A DNA stretch of 64,000 bases from Burkholderiales bacterium (GTDB lineage: Bacteria > Pseudomonadota > Gammaproteobacteria > Burkholderiales > Burkholderiaceae_C): NCBI GenBank assembly GCA_947372465.1, contig CANBTT010000005.1, positions 24,971-88,970 on the forward strand. Direction: 5' to 3'. Positions 9,166 to 18,968 of this stretch are shown here, one piece after another (position 1 is the first letter of the stretch; each line of letters opens with the position of its first letter). A program made the position numbers and the translations under genes. The notes below the pieces were generated by a model that searched no databases, was not told the origin of the DNA, and worked only from the letters and a program-made list of their open reading frames with translations.

Positions 9166-10575
9166 ATGTCCCTCATCCATGCGCTTGAATCCATCGTTGG
9201 CCCCTCACATGTTTTGATCGAAGGTGACTTGAGCGCCTTTGAGCAAGATTGGCGCAAGCGCTCCAAGGGGCGTGCTTTGTGCGTGGTCAGCCCAGGCAGC
9301 ACCGAGGAAGTGGCACAAGTGATCAAAGCCTGTGCAAGCCATCAAACCAGCATCGTGCCTCAGGGGGGCAACACGGGTTTGGTGGTGGGCTCCATTCCTG
9401 ACGAGAGCGGCCAACAAGTGCTCCTCTCGCTCAAAAGAATGCGCTCGATTGAGGCCATTGACACCGACAACCTAAGCATCACCGTGCAAGCGGGATGCGT
9501 TCTACAAGAGATTCAAGAGGCGGCCGACCATGCGGGTCTTTTATTTCCATTGAGCCTGGGGTCTGAGGGCAGTTGCACCATCGGTGGCAATTTGTCGACC
9601 AATGCCGGCGGCACACAGGTGCTCAGGTACGGCAACACCCGCGATCTGTGTCTTGGTCTGGAGGTGGTGAGCGCAAGCGGTGAGATTTATTCAGGACTGA
9701 GTGGCCTTCGAAAAGACAACACAGGCTACGACTTAAAAAACCTCTTCATTGGTGCAGAGGGGACGCTGGGGATCATCACACGCGCCACCATGAAGCTGTA
9801 CCCCAAGCCCAAAGCCACACTGACCGCTTTTGTTGCCGTCCATGATTTAGAGCGTTGTGTGAACTTGCTCGCCAGAGCGCACCAAGCCCTGAGCGCTCAA
9901 TTGACCGGCTTTGAAGTGATGAACCAGTTCTCCATGTCCTTGGTGAGCAAACACATCCCTCAACTGGCTTGTCCATTCCCAGGTGCTGCTTGGTGCGTGC
10001 TTTTGGAAGTCTCTGACAGTGAGTCAGAGCGCCATGCCAGCGAGCAACTCGAAGCCCTTTTGTCTGACGCGATCGAGCAAGAAGTGGCCAACAACGCCAT
10101 CATTGCTGACAGCTTGCAAAAGGCCAAACACTTGTGGCACATCAGGGAGAGCATCACGATGGCGCAGGCCATGGAAGGCCTGAACATCAAAAATGACATC
10201 TCCTTGCCGGTCTCAAGCATCACCGAGTTTGTTCGCGTGACGGATCATGCTTTAAAAGAGATGCTGAGCGGCATGCAACTCGTGAATTTTGGACACTTGG
10301 GGGATGGCAATTTGCACTACAACGTTCAAGCACCCGCGGGCATGCCAGCGAGCGAATTTTTGCTTGAATTCGAGGACCGGGTCAACACCTTGGTCTATCA
10401 AAAGGTCAAGCAATTCAAGGGCTCGATTTCTGCAGAGCATGGGATTGGCAGTTTGAAAGTTCACACCTTGCCGCATTACAAGGATCCGGTTGCTTTGCAG
10501 TTGATGAGACAAATCAAAACAAGCCTAGACCCCTTGAACACCATGAATCCCAACCGAGTCGTGTTGCTCACATGA
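9166..10575 (+). CDS. FAD-binding oxidase/dehydrogenase for a 2-hydroxyacid (GlcD/D-lactate dehydrogenase family)
   Basis: Flavoprotein of the vanillyl-alcohol-oxidase fold. N-terminal FAD domain: VVSPGSTEEVAQV, PQGGNTGLVVG and the SLGSEGSCTIGGNLSTNAGGTQVLRYG region across residues about 45-165. C-terminal substrate domain: the conserved GHLGDGNLHYNV metal/substrate segment and the ISAEHGIG motif. Likely substrates are D-lactate, D-2-hydroxyglutarate or glycolate; no glcE or glcF partner is adjacent, which argues for a single-subunit D-2-hydroxyacid dehydrogenase (inference). I chose the ATG at 9166 rather than the in-frame TTG at 9130. Confidence 0.9.
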   Translation: MSLIHALESIVGPSHVLIEGDLSAFEQDWRKRSKGRALCVVSPGSTEEVAQVIKACASHQTSIVPQGGNTGLVVGSIPDESGQQVLLSLKRMRSIEAIDTDNLSITVQAGCVLQEIQEAADHAGLLFPLSLGSEGSCTIGGNLSTNAGGTQVLRYGNTRDLCLGLEVVSASGEIYSGLSGLRKDNTGYDLKNLFIGAEGTLGIITRATMKLYPKPKATLTAFVAVHDLERCVNLLARAHQALSAQLTGFEVMNQFSMSLVSKHIPQLACPFPGAAWCVLLEVSDSESERHASEQLEALLSDAIEQEVANNAIIADSLQKAKHLWHIRESITMAQAMEGLNIKNDISLPVSSITEFVRVTDHALKEMLSGMQLVNFGHLGDGNLHYNVQAPAGMPASEFLLEFEDRVNTLVYQKVKQFKGSISAEHGIGSLKVHTLPHYKDPVALQLMRQIKTSLDPLNTMNPNRVVLLT

Positions 10576-10649
10576 GCCAAGTCCCTCAACACTTTAACGC
10601 GCAGGTTTAAAATTTTTTCTGTCCCCAACTTTCTCGACACTGCATCCAC

Positions 10650-11486
10650 ATGAACTCAACGCCCACTCCATCCAGCCAATACGAAGACTTTATGCGCCAC
10701 GTGTACACCCACGGTGTGCACAAGGAAGATCGAACCGGAACAGGAACGCTGAGCGTTTTCGGCCATCAAATGCGCTTTGATCTGAACGCGGGCTTTCCCT
10801 TGGTGACCACAAAAAAGGTTCATCTGCGCTCCATCATTCAGGAGCTCCTTTGGTTTCTCACTGGGTCGAGCAACAACAATTGGCTCAAAGACAGGGGCGT
10901 GTCCATTTGGGACGAATGGGCCAAGGCAGACGGGGACTTGGGGCCCGTTTATGGGGTTCAGTGGCGCAGTTGGCCCGCTGCCAACGGAGAGCACATCGAC
11001 CAAATTGCACAAGTCATTCAAACCCTCAAAAGCAACCCCGACTCTAGACGCATCATCGTGAGCGCTTGGAATGTGGCTGATTTATCCAAAATGGCTTTGA
11101 TGCCCTGTCACGCCTTTTTCCAATTTTATGTTGCACCCGCCACGCAAGAGCACCCCAAGGCTCGCTTGAGTTGCCAACTCTATCAAAGAAGTGCGGATAT
11201 TTTTTTAGGGGTGCCTTTTAACATCGCCAGCTACGCACTGCTCACCCACATGGTGGCTCAGCAGTGCGATCTGGACCTTGGCGAATTCATTTGGACGGGT
11301 GGCGACTGCCACATCTACAGCAACCATTTTGAGCAAGTTGAACTTCAACTCTCGCGCGCGCCTTTTGCTTATCCACAATTGAACATCAAGCGTAAGCCAG
11401 CAAGCATCTTTGAATACGAGTACGAGGATTTTGAGGTGCTGAACTATCAATGCCACAGTGCGATCAAAGCCCCCGTTGCCATTTGA
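10650..11486 (+). CDS. thyA: Thymidylate synthase
   Basis: Converts dUMP and methylene-tetrahydrofolate to dTMP and dihydrofolate. The 278-residue protein contains the catalytic Cys in the [12 protein letters not shown] motif (Cys about 153), the Arg pair of the phosphate site ([11 protein letters not shown]) and the C-terminal nucleotide-binding [10 protein letters not shown]. It is slightly longer than the E. coli enzyme because of an insertion after the catalytic loop. Its stop codon overlaps the start of folA (TGATG), so the dihydrofolate it produces is recycled by the next gene product. Confidence 0.97.
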   Translation: MNSTPTPSSQYEDFMRHVYTHGVHKEDRTGTGTLSVFGHQMRFDLNAGFPLVTTKKVHLRSIIQELLWFLTGSSNNNWLKDRGVSIWDEWAKADGDLGPVYGVQWRSWPAANGEHIDQIAQVIQTLKSNPDSRRIIVSAWNVADLSKMALMPCHAFFQFYVAPATQEHPKARLSCQLYQRSADIFLGVPFNIASYALLTHMVAQQCDLDLGEFIWTGGDCHIYSNHFEQVELQLSRAPFAYPQLNIKRKPASIFEYEYEDFEVLNYQCHSAIKAPVAI

Positions 11487-12028
11487 TGAATTTGCCTAGA
11501 GCCATGACGCCATTGAATTTGATTTTTGCCTGCGCCAACAAGGGTGTGATTGGCATGAACAACCAACTGCCTTGGCATTTGCCAGAGGATTTGGCCCACT
11601 TTAAAAAGCTCACCTCCGAGCAGACTGTCTTGATGGGCAGAAAAACTTGGGACTCTTTGCCCAAAGCCTTCAAACCCCTGCCCAACAGACTCAACCTGGT
11701 GTTAACCCGACAATTGGACTGGAGTGCGCCAGGCGCTGTAGCCGTTCACACCTTGGTCAAGGCTTGCGAGTACCATGAGGCACATCACGCAAAACGCAGC
11801 CAAGAACCGCTATCATCAGCACCAGCGATTTGGATCATGGGCGGCGCACAAATTTATGCCCAGTCCCTCCCTCTTGCCAGCACGGTGGAGATGACACAAA
11901 TTGATCTGGATGTGCCTGGAGATGCGTATGCGCCAGTCTTGGGACAAGAGTGGAGAGAGATCCACCGTGAGGAACACACATCGGCCAACGGTGTGCGTTT
12001 TAGGTTTTTGACATTGAAACGTTTTTAA
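11486..12028 (+). CDS. folA: Dihydrofolate reductase
   Basis: NADPH-dependent reduction of dihydrofolate to tetrahydrofolate. The start used here overlaps the thyA stop by one base; a second ATG at 11504 is also possible. Family motifs are clear: the N-terminal LIFACANKGVIGMNNQLPWHLPEDL region with the catalytic acidic residue, the MGRKTWDSLP cofactor loop, the IMGGAQIYAQ glycine motif and the C-terminal FRFLTLKR. A DUF4337 gene follows after 12 bases. Confidence 0.96.
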   Translation: MNLPRAMTPLNLIFACANKGVIGMNNQLPWHLPEDLAHFKKLTSEQTVLMGRKTWDSLPKAFKPLPNRLNLVLTRQLDWSAPGAVAVHTLVKACEYHEAHHAKRSQEPLSSAPAIWIMGGAQIYAQSLPLASTVEMTQIDLDVPGDAYAPVLGQEWREIHREEHTSANGVRFRFLTLKRF

Positions 12029-12040
12029 AGGAAGAAACAA

Positions 12041-12613
12041 ATGGAAGAAGGATTTGAAGTACACGGCCCCCATGACCACGAACTTGAACATGCTGTGGAA
12101 CATGGCAGTTCAAAATCAATGACCAGCCAAATCGCCATGTACACGGCCATCATTGCAACCATCGGTGCCATTTTTGGTTACATGGGTGGCGCAACACAGG
12201 CCAATGCCGGTTTGTACAAGAACAATGCAGCGATCAAGAAGACCGAAGCCTCTAACCAGTGGAATTATTACCAGGCCAAAAGCGGCAAGCAAAACTTGAG
12301 TGAGTTGGCCATGGAGATCGCGCCCAGCAAAAAAGACCACTACGAGGAGGAGATCAAGCGCTACAAGTCAGAAAAAGCGGAGATCAAAAAGAACGCCGAA
12401 AGCTTAGAGCATGAGAGCAACGAGTGGAACGAAAAATCGGATGAAGAAATGCATCAACACCATCGCTGGGCCCAAGCCACCACAGCGCTTCAAATCTCCA
12501 TTGCACTGGCTGCCATTGCTTTGCTGACACGCAAAACTTGGCTCCAAAAAGGGATGATGGTCATGGGAGGCGTGGGACTTGTTCTGGGTGGTCTGGCCGC
12601 CATGCACATCTAA
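12041..12613 (+). CDS. DUF4337 membrane protein
   Basis: 190-residue protein with an acidic N-terminus, a first hydrophobic segment at about 30-50, a charged helical middle (about 55-140, probably coiled coil, rich in Lys and Glu) and two C-terminal membrane helices (about 145-190). The middle segment with NQWNYYQAKS is typical of DUF4337. Function unknown. An AAAGGAAG ribosome site precedes the ATG. It sits between folA and xthA with short gaps on both sides, so it is probably cotranscribed with them. Confidence 0.85.
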   Translation: MEEGFEVHGPHDHELEHAVEHGSSKSMTSQIAMYTAIIATIGAIFGYMGGATQANAGLYKNNAAIKKTEASNQWNYYQAKSGKQNLSELAMEIAPSKKDHYEEEIKRYKSEKAEIKKNAESLEHESNEWNEKSDEEMHQHHRWAQATTALQISIALAAIALLTRKTWLQKGMMVMGGVGLVLGGLAAMHI

Positions 12614-12619
12614 AACGCC

Positions 12620-13405
12620 ATGAAATTAGCCACTTGGAACGTCAACTCCTTGAACGTGAGGTTGCCTCACGTTTTGGAGTGGCTAGAGGGTCAAGCCGCT
12701 GGGGAGGAAATTGACGTGTTGGTCTTGCAAGAGACCAAGCTCACCGATGAGAAGTTTCCCGCGCAAGCCTTCCTTGACAAGGGCTACCACATTGCTTTTT
12801 TTGGTCAAAAGACTTACAACGGTGTGGCCATCATCTCCAAGCACCCTTTGCTGGATATCCACAAAAATATCGTGGGCTTTGAAGACGAGATGGCCCGAGT
12901 GATCAGTGCAAGCGTCTTGGGCGTGCGAGTGATTGGGGCTTATTTCCCCAATGGACAATCCCCCGAGAGCGATAAATTCGTCTACAAGATGAGGTGGCTT
13001 GAAGCACTCACACATTGGGTCAAGGCGCTGTCCACTCAGACCGAGCCGATGGCGCTCATGGGGGATTTCAACATCACATGGGATGATTTAGATGTATGGG
13101 ACCCGGTGGAGCTCGCGGGCACCATCCATTGCACAGATGAAGAAAGAGCGCATTTCAAAAATTTGCTCGACATCGGCTTGTTTGATGCGTTCAGACAGCT
13201 TCATCCCACTGAGAAAAAGTTCTCTTGGTGGGACTACAGAGAAGCGGCCTTTCGACGAAACAAAGGACTGCGCATTGATCACATCTTGTTGAGCAATGCC
13301 CTCAAGGGTCAAGTCAAGGCCTGCGAGATCGACAAAGACCCTCGGAAAAAAGAGCGGCCCAGTGACCATGCACCAGTGTGGGTCCAGTTGGAGATCAAAG
13401 CCTGA
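12620..13405 (+). CDS. xthA: Exodeoxyribonuclease III (AP endonuclease)
   Basis: Mg-dependent 3'-5' exonuclease and abasic-site endonuclease for base-excision repair. The 261-residue protein shows every hallmark of the EEP fold: the start MKLATWNVNSLNVRL, the metal-binding Glu in LQETKL, the GDFNIT motif, the DHILLS stretch and the C-terminal catalytic His in PSDHAPVWV. The gene starts only 6 bases after the DUF4337 gene. No T-tailed hairpin is visible in the 43 bases before the convergent ntrC. Confidence 0.96.
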   Translation: MKLATWNVNSLNVRLPHVLEWLEGQAAGEEIDVLVLQETKLTDEKFPAQAFLDKGYHIAFFGQKTYNGVAIISKHPLLDIHKNIVGFEDEMARVISASVLGVRVIGAYFPNGQSPESDKFVYKMRWLEALTHWVKALSTQTEPMALMGDFNITWDDLDVWDPVELAGTIHCTDEERAHFKNLLDIGLFDAFRQLHPTEKKFSWWDYREAAFRRNKGLRIDHILLSNALKGQVKACEIDKDPRKKERPSDHAPVWVQLEIKA

Positions 13406-13448
13406 GTGCTAAAAGGCCCCAAGCGTATGCGCCTAGTGCCCTAACGCT

Positions 13449-15116
13449 TCAGTCTTCGATGCCAAGTTCTTGAATTTTACGGGTGATGGTGTTTCTTCCA
13501 ATCCCAAGTTTCAAGGCCGCCTCAATTCTTCTGCCCTTGGTGTTGGATAGGGCCGTTTGAATCAATTTGGCCTCAAATTTCCTGCTCAAAATATCCCAAA
13601 CATCCTTGTGCCCCGAGGTCAGCAAGGCTTGGGCTTCCATCTCCAAGGAGTGCTCCCAAGTGGGATTGACATGGCCGCCCTCAAAGCCTGCATACTCGTT
13701 GTGCGCCAAGGCGTCTGCATGGTGCAAAGATGCGCTCGAAAAGTGAGCTGAGCTCAAGCCTTCGTTGCGATCGCCAAGGCTGCTCGCGTTGAATGCGGCG
13801 GGGATGAGCCCATTTGAAGACTCAGACGAGGCCAAGGCATAGGCCCTTTGAGACGCCACATGGGCCGTTAGAGAAGCGTCTTCGCTGCTGATGTGGGGCA
13901 CAACAGCTGCTGCCACACCCGCCGCATGGATTGGGCCTTTGTGTTGCGCATAAAACTCCAAGACCTCGGGCGGCAAGTCTTTGGGTTCAATCACATGGGA
14001 GGGCGTCATGACGCTCAACCAGTGACAGATATTTTCAAGCTGCCTGACATTCCCAGGAAACGCAAAGTCGGTCAAAACGGACACCGCAGCAGCTGAAATG
14101 CGCTTGGGATCCACGCCAAGTTGCACAGCACTTTGCTTCAAAAAGAAATGGGTCAAAACAGGAATGTCTTCCTTTCTTTCTCTGAGTGCGGGCAGTCGCA
14201 AGCGAATCACATTGAGCCGGTGAAACAAATCTTCCCTGAAGGCGCCGTCCTTGACGCGTTGCTCCAGATCTTGGTGCGTTGCTGCAATCACCCGGACATT
14301 GGCTTTGATGCTGGTGTGTCCACCCACACGGTAATAATTGCCATCGCTTAAAACACGCAGCAAACGGGTTTGTAAATCAAAGGGCATGTCACCAATTTCA
14401 TCCAAAAACAAAGTGCCGCCCTCGGCCTGCTCGAAGCGACCGCGTCGCATGGTTTGAGCACCAGTGAAAGCGCCTCGTTCATGACCAAAGAGCTCGCTTT
14501 CTAGCAAATCTTTAGGGATGGCGGCTGTGTTGATCGCAACAAAGGTGCCATTTGAGCGTTGCGAGTGTTTATGAAGTGCTCTGGCCACCAGCTCCTTGCC
14601 TGAACCCGACTCACCGGTGATCAAGACCGTGACGTTGCTTTGACTCAAGCGCCCAATCACTCTGAAAACATCTTGCATGGCGGGCGCTTGCCCGAGCATT
14701 TCAGGCGTCTCTTGTGTCGAGGAGACACCCACCCGGTTTGCATTCACCTCTTCCAGTGCACGCTTGACCAAATCAACGGCTTTGGGCACATCAAAAGGCT
14801 TGGGCAAGTATTCAAAAGCACCCCCTTGAAATGAAGAAACTGCGCTGTCAAGATCAGAAAAAGCAGTCATGATGATGACTGAAATCCCTGGATGCTTGAG
14901 CTTGATCTCGGACAGCAACTCCAAGCCAGAGCCTCCTGGCATTCGAATGTCACTGAGCAAAACCTGCGGACACTGCTCTGTGGGGGTTTCATCCAAAGCC
15001 TTCAAGACATCCCGAGGATTCGTAAAACTGCGTGTTGGCAACTCCTCACGAAGCAAGGCCTTTTCCAACACAAAACGGATGGATTGATCATCGTCTACGA
15101 TCCAAATCGGATTCAT
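13449..15116 (-). CDS. ntrC: NtrC, nitrogen regulator NR(I), sigma-54 activator
   Basis: Response regulator activated by NtrB under nitrogen limitation. Receiver domain residues 1-120 with phospho-acceptor Asp about 56 (LLSDIRMPG). AAA+ domain about 145-385 with Walker A GESGSGKE (168-175) and the sigma-54 contact loop GAFTGA (215-220). C-terminal Fis-type helix-turn-helix ends in [10 protein letters not shown]. At 555 residues it is well above the usual length of about 470-480. The excess is a Ser/Ala/His-rich linker (about 395-500) between the AAA+ and DNA-binding domains. It lies 45 bases downstream of ntrB. Confidence 0.96.
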   Translation of the reverse strand: MNPIWIVDDDQSIRFVLEKALLREELPTRSFTNPRDVLKALDETPTEQCPQVLLSDIRMPGGSGLELLSEIKLKHPGISVIIMTAFSDLDSAVSSFQGGAFEYLPKPFDVPKAVDLVKRALEEVNANRVGVSSTQETPEMLGQAPAMQDVFRVIGRLSQSNVTVLITGESGSGKELVARALHKHSQRSNGTFVAINTAAIPKDLLESELFGHERGAFTGAQTMRRGRFEQAEGGTLFLDEIGDMPFDLQTRLLRVLSDGNYYRVGGHTSIKANVRVIAATHQDLEQRVKDGAFREDLFHRLNVIRLRLPALRERKEDIPVLTHFFLKQSAVQLGVDPKRISAAAVSVLTDFAFPGNVRQLENICHWLSVMTPSHVIEPKDLPPEVLEFYAQHKGPIHAAGVAAAVVPHISSEDASLTAHVASQRAYALASSESSNGLIPAAFNASSLGDRNEGLSSAHFSSASLHHADALAHNEYAGFEGGHVNPTWEHSLEMEAQALLTSGHKDVWDILSRKFEAKLIQTALSNTKGRRIEAALKLGIGRNTITRKIQELGIED

Positions 15117-15161
15117 TTTTATATCACGCCTTAAAGTTGACTGATTGCAGTGTTTTTTTGA

Positions 15162-16259
15162 TCATTTCAGAGGAATCAAAATCTTAAAATCTGTTCGGCC
15201 AGGGACACTTTCAAACTCGATCAATCCATGATGTTGTTGAATAAATGTTTGTGCCAAATTCAATCCCAAACCCGAACCGCCATCGCGCCCTGAAACCAGG
15301 GGTGAAAACAGTCGGTCTTTGATCGCTTCTGGCACGCCAGGACCGTTGTCTATCACATGCAATTCCAATGCCAATTTGTGCCTTTGTTTGGTTAAAGTCA
15401 CTTGGCGGGCAATTCTTGTTTTAAAGGTGATTTGCGCATCTCCAACGGCAATGCGCTCACTCAGTGCTTGAGCGGCATTGTGGGTGACATTCAACACCGC
15501 TTGAATCAATTGCTCGACATCGCCTTGGATGAAGGGGATGGATGTGTCGTAATCTCTTTTGACCTTCAACCCTTTGGGAAACTCCGCCAAAATCAATGAC
15601 CTGACCCGTTCACAAACCTCGTGAATGTTCACTTCTCTGACGGTGTGGGGCTTGCGGTGTGGCGCCAAGAGTCGATCGACCAAGGTTTGGAGCCGGTCGG
15701 CCTCTCGGATGATGACTTGCGTGTACTCCACCAAATCTTTTGTTTCGATCTCCATTTGCAGCAACTGCGCTGCACCTCGAATCCCACCCAAGGGATTTTT
15801 AATCTCATGGGCCAAGTTTCGGATCAACTCCTTGTTGGCCAAAGCTTGATCGATGATTCGCTCTTCGCGGTCTTGTTTGGCTTGCTGCTCCAAAGGCAGC
15901 AACTCCACAAAGACTTGGCCCTCTGTATCGGCACAGGCCAAAATGACATGCACGGGCAAGTTCTCCCCACCAGGGCGCTTGACCGTTGCATCAAACCTCA
16001 GGGCAGAGAAGTGCTCTTTTTGTGCGGCATTGATGCTCGAGATGATGGTTTTGTACTCGACAAAGAAGTCACTGAGTAAATTGCCCTCAATCAACTTTCT
16101 GGGAAGACCCAAAATCTCTTGAGATGCCGAATTGGCAAACAAGACTTCCCCCTTTGCACTGACCAACAAAACCAAGGTCGCCAGCAGGTCCAGCACATCC
16201 AGTGAAGACGTCTTCGTGGTCTCCTTGGCCTGGTTTGACTTGCTTTTTGCATTTGCCAT
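15162..16259 (-). CDS. ntrB: NtrB (GlnL), nitrogen-sensing histidine kinase
   Basis: Two-component kinase that, under PII control, phosphorylates or dephosphorylates NtrC. The 365-residue form starting at 16259 is chosen because a GGTTGGAGGG ribosome site stands 6-8 bases before it; an open frame extends to 16340. An N-terminal PAS domain (about 25-120) is followed by the dimerisation/phosphotransfer motif NLAHEIKNPLGGIRG and the ATPase boxes NAAQAL, DNGPGVP and GSGLGLNLA. No membrane segment is present, consistent with a cytosolic sensor. A terminator hairpin separates it from glnA. Confidence 0.95.
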   Translation of the reverse strand: MANAKSKSNQAKETTKTSSLDVLDLLATLVLLVSAKGEVLFANSASQEILGLPRKLIEGNLLSDFFVEYKTIISSINAAQKEHFSALRFDATVKRPGGENLPVHVILACADTEGQVFVELLPLEQQAKQDREERIIDQALANKELIRNLAHEIKNPLGGIRGAAQLLQMEIETKDLVEYTQVIIREADRLQTLVDRLLAPHRKPHTVREVNIHEVCERVRSLILAEFPKGLKVKRDYDTSIPFIQGDVEQLIQAVLNVTHNAAQALSERIAVGDAQITFKTRIARQVTLTKQRHKLALELHVIDNGPGVPEAIKDRLFSPLVSGRDGGSGLGLNLAQTFIQQHHGLIEFESVPGRTDFKILIPLK

Positions 16260-16359
16260 TGTTGAACCCTCCAACCTCTCTTGATGTGCAAAGACCTTGG
16301 CCAAGATGGCCTCAGACTTTGGCGATGTTTGACGCGACAAGCTTTCTTGCTGCTCACAA

Positions 16360-16388
16360 AAAAGGGGACGGTATCACCGTCCCCTTTT
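16360..16388 (-). terminator. Intrinsic terminator between glnA and ntrB
   Basis: Perfect 13-base-pair stem (AAAAGGGGACGGT and its complement) with a three-base loop; on the minus strand it runs into six T residues. It lies 30 bases after the glnA stop and about 100 bases before the ntrB start. It should give strong glnA expression with limited read-through into ntrBC. Confidence 0.9.
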
Positions 16389-16417
16389 GAACCCTCTGCG
16401 TTGAGGACGATCAAGTT

Positions 16418-17833
16418 TTACAGTGAGTAATACATATCGAACTCAATGGGATGGGTCGCTTGACGGAAACGAGTCACTTCGCCCATTTTGAGCTCAATGT
16501 ACGCATCGATCATGCTGTCTGTGAACACGCCACCTTTGGTCAAGAATGCACGGTCTTTGTCCAAATACTCCAAAGCTTGATCCAAGCTGTGGCACACGGT
16601 AGGGACCAATGCGTCTTCCTCTGGGGGCAAATGGTACAAATCTTTTGTAGCAGCCTCACCGGGGTGGATCTTGTTTTCGATGCCATCAAGGCCGGCCATC
16701 ATCAATGCAGAAAAGCAAAGGTAAGGGTTGGACATGGGATCTGGGAAACGAGCCTCGATGCGACGGCCCTTGTCACTTGCGACAAAAGGAATGCGAATGG
16801 AAGCAGAGCGGTTGCGGCTAGAGTAGGCCAATTTGACGGGCGCTTCAAAGCCAGGGACCAAACGCTTGTAGCTGTTGGTCGTGGGATTTGTAATGGCGTT
16901 CAAGGCGCGAGCGTGTTTGATCACGCCACCGATGTAATAAAGCGCCGTATCGCTCAAACCTGCATAGCCAGAACCTGCGAACAAGTTTTTGCCGTCTTTC
17001 CAAATGGACTGGTGAACGTGCATGCCTGAACCATTGTCACCAACGATGGGCTTGGGCATGAAGGTGGCTGTTTTGCCATATGCATGCGCAACGTTCCAAA
17101 CGATGTATTTCAATTTTTGAGTCCAATCGGCTCTCTCAACCAAGGTTGAGAATTTGGTACCAATTTCATTTTGACCAGCACCCGCCACTTCGTGGTGGAA
17201 CACCTCAACAGGAATGCCAATCTCTTCAAGAATGGAGACCATTTCAGCGCGCATATCTTGTGTGCTGTCGACTGGAGGAACTGGGAAATAACCGCCCTTG
17301 ACTGTTGGACGGTGGCCCTTGTTGCCGCCTTCGATTTGCTTGCCAGAATTCCATGGCGCTTCGTATTCATCAATGTGAAAGAAGGCGCCAGACATGTCGT
17401 TGCCCCAACGCACATCGTCAAAAATAAAGAACTCGGGCTCTGGTCCAAAGTATGCTGTGTCGCCAATGCCGCTGGCCTTCAAATAAGCTTCCGCTCTTTT
17501 AGCGATAGAGCGTGGGTCGCGGTCGTAAGACTTGCCGTCACCTGGCTCCAAAACATCGCAAGAGAGAACCAAAGTGGGCTCTTGAAAGAAAGGGTCAAGG
17601 AAAGCCGTGTTTGCATCGGGCATGAGCAACATGTCAGAAGCTTCAATGCCCTTCCAACCGGCGATGGAAGAGCCATCAAAAGCGTGGCCGTCCGTAAATT
17701 TGCCCTCATCAAAGGCAGAGATGGGCACAGTCACGTGCTGCTCTTTACCACGGGTATCTGTGAAGCGGAAATCAACGAATTTGACTTCGTTGTCTTTGAC
17801 TTGCTTCATTACATCTGCGACGGTCTTTGCCAT
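16418..17833 (-). CDS. glnA: Glutamine synthetase type I
   Basis: Assimilates ammonia into glutamine with ATP; a dodecamer in the cytoplasm. The 471-residue protein has the beta-grasp start [17 protein letters not shown], the DGSSI motif, the catalytic [11 protein letters not shown] segment and [13 protein letters not shown], plus the ATP-site [14 protein letters not shown]. The adenylylation site is present as [10 protein letters not shown] (Tyr about 400), so activity is expected to be controlled by GlnE. A good ribosome site (CAGGAG) precedes the ATG. Transcription is driven by the sigma-54 promoter about 50 bases upstream. Confidence 0.98.
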   Translation of the reverse strand: MAKTVADVMKQVKDNEVKFVDFRFTDTRGKEQHVTVPISAFDEGKFTDGHAFDGSSIAGWKGIEASDMLLMPDANTAFLDPFFQEPTLVLSCDVLEPGDGKSYDRDPRSIAKRAEAYLKASGIGDTAYFGPEPEFFIFDDVRWGNDMSGAFFHIDEYEAPWNSGKQIEGGNKGHRPTVKGGYFPVPPVDSTQDMRAEMVSILEEIGIPVEVFHHEVAGAGQNEIGTKFSTLVERADWTQKLKYIVWNVAHAYGKTATFMPKPIVGDNGSGMHVHQSIWKDGKNLFAGSGYAGLSDTALYYIGGVIKHARALNAITNPTTNSYKRLVPGFEAPVKLAYSSRNRSASIRIPFVASDKGRRIEARFPDPMSNPYLCFSALMMAGLDGIENKIHPGEAATKDLYHLPPEEDALVPTVCHSLDQALEYLDKDRAFLTKGGVFTDSMIDAYIELKMGEVTRFRQATHPIEFDMYYSL

Positions 17834-17883
17834 CAGTTTCTCCTGAAATTACGGTTAGGTTGGAAAAAGGTCTTGTTTCAATG

Positions 17884-17899
17884 AGCAGAAAGTGTGCCA
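17884..17899 (-). promoter_or_regulatory. Sigma-54 (-24/-12) promoter of glnA
   Basis: Read on the minus strand, TGGCACACTTTCTGCT matches the consensus TGGCAC-N5-TTGCW at all but one position, with the invariant GG and GC correctly ten bases apart. It lies 51 bases upstream of the glnA ATG, predicting transcription to begin near 17873. The ntrC gene at the end of the operon encodes the expected activator. Confidence 0.93.
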
Positions 17900-18006
17900 C
17901 CCGAAAGGGTCGCAAGGCTCAAACCTACAAAACACAATGATTGTAATTGTCTTCTTGCCAAAGAGCGACCGAAAACCCCACTCTAAAGCACTCAAAGCCG
18001 CTTAAA

Positions 18007-18036
18007 TGCACCATCGTTATGCACCATTGTAGTGCT
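18007..18036 (-). promoter_or_regulatory. Two overlapping NtrC-binding boxes upstream of glnA
   Basis: Two 17-base dyads fit the NtrC pattern TGCAC-N7-GTGCA. The nearer to consensus, TGCACCATTGTAGTGCT, is at 18020-18036. The second, TGCACCATCGTTATGCA at 18007-18023, has one imperfect half-site. They sit about 110-150 bases upstream of the sigma-54 promoter, a normal enhancer distance. They overlap by four bases. Confidence 0.87.
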
Positions 18037-18064
18037 TTTTTAATAAAAACAAGGGGGTTAATGA

Positions 18065-18922
18065 TTATCGCACCAACTCGGGGCCAATCGGTGCACCAAA
18101 ATCTTGCAAATCCTTGAGCAGTTCTTGATACGCCAAATGGGCCAGGTCCGGATGGCCTTTCACACCCAATTCAATGTGTCGGCCATGCTCGGGATGGTCA
18201 ACACTTGGCAAACTGAACACCTTGACCCCATCAAATTGCGCCTCCAGCTTGATCATGATGGGTGTTAATGCGGCCTCCATGGCGCCGTACACAATGACAG
18301 ACTTCTCAATCCAAGCCGCTTTTCTGAACCAAGGACTGCAGTACGCATCCAAGACCCACTCGATCATGGGCCAAGCCATCACGGGAAAGCCTGGCAAGAA
18401 ATAAACAGCGGCCCAAGGATGGGTTTGAAGCAGTTGGGCGTGTCGACTTTTGCACTGGAAACCGGGAATTTTGTTGTAAGGGTTGGGAATGATGTCTGCA
18501 CCCACTGGGAACATCCCCATATTGAGCCGGTGCACATGATTGGGGTGATCGGGTTCATAGGCTTGTCCATTCTCCTTGGCTTGATCCATGATCCTTTGGC
18601 GAATGAGTGTTTCAGCCTGCGGGTGAAGCACCAACTCCAAACCGAGAGCGGCCGCGGCGCATTGACGCGTGTGGTCATCTGGCGTGGCCCCGATGCCACC
18701 ACAAGAGAAAACGACATCCCCACTGTCAAAGGCTTGCTTTAAAGTCTGGGTGATTTTTTCTGGATCATCGCCAACGTAATTTGCGTAATCCAACTGCAGG
18801 CCTCTTTGGGCCAACAACTCAATCACTTTGCTCATGTGCTTGTCAGCTCGTTTTCCAGACATGATCTCATCACCGACAATGACCAGTCCAAAGGAGGGGG
18901 TGGGGTGGGTTGTGTTTTGCAT
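18065..18922 (-). CDS. CinA-type molybdopterin-binding-domain protein
   Basis: 285-residue protein with the MoaB/MogA-like fold found in the N-terminal half of CinA (competence/damage-inducible protein A). It has the start FGLVIVGDEIMSGKRADKH, the DYANYVGDDPE segment and the FSCGGIGATPDDHTR signature. The C-terminal nicotinamide-nucleotide amidase domain of full CinA is absent. Members of this group may act as nucleotide pyrophosphatases, but the substrate here is unknown. The ATG at 18922 is chosen because the frame upstream is not family-like and overlaps recD. Confidence 0.85.
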   Translation of the reverse strand: MQNTTHPTPSFGLVIVGDEIMSGKRADKHMSKVIELLAQRGLQLDYANYVGDDPEKITQTLKQAFDSGDVVFSCGGIGATPDDHTRQCAAAALGLELVLHPQAETLIRQRIMDQAKENGQAYEPDHPNHVHRLNMGMFPVGADIIPNPYNKIPGFQCKSRHAQLLQTHPWAAVYFLPGFPVMAWPMIEWVLDAYCSPWFRKAAWIEKSVIVYGAMEAALTPIMIKLEAQFDGVKVFSLPSVDHPEHGRHIELGVKGHPDLAHLAYQELLKDLQDFGAPIGPELVR

Positions 18923-18968
18923 GAGGGAGAGTTTAACAAATGATGCCCTCACTTGGACACCCTGGGCC

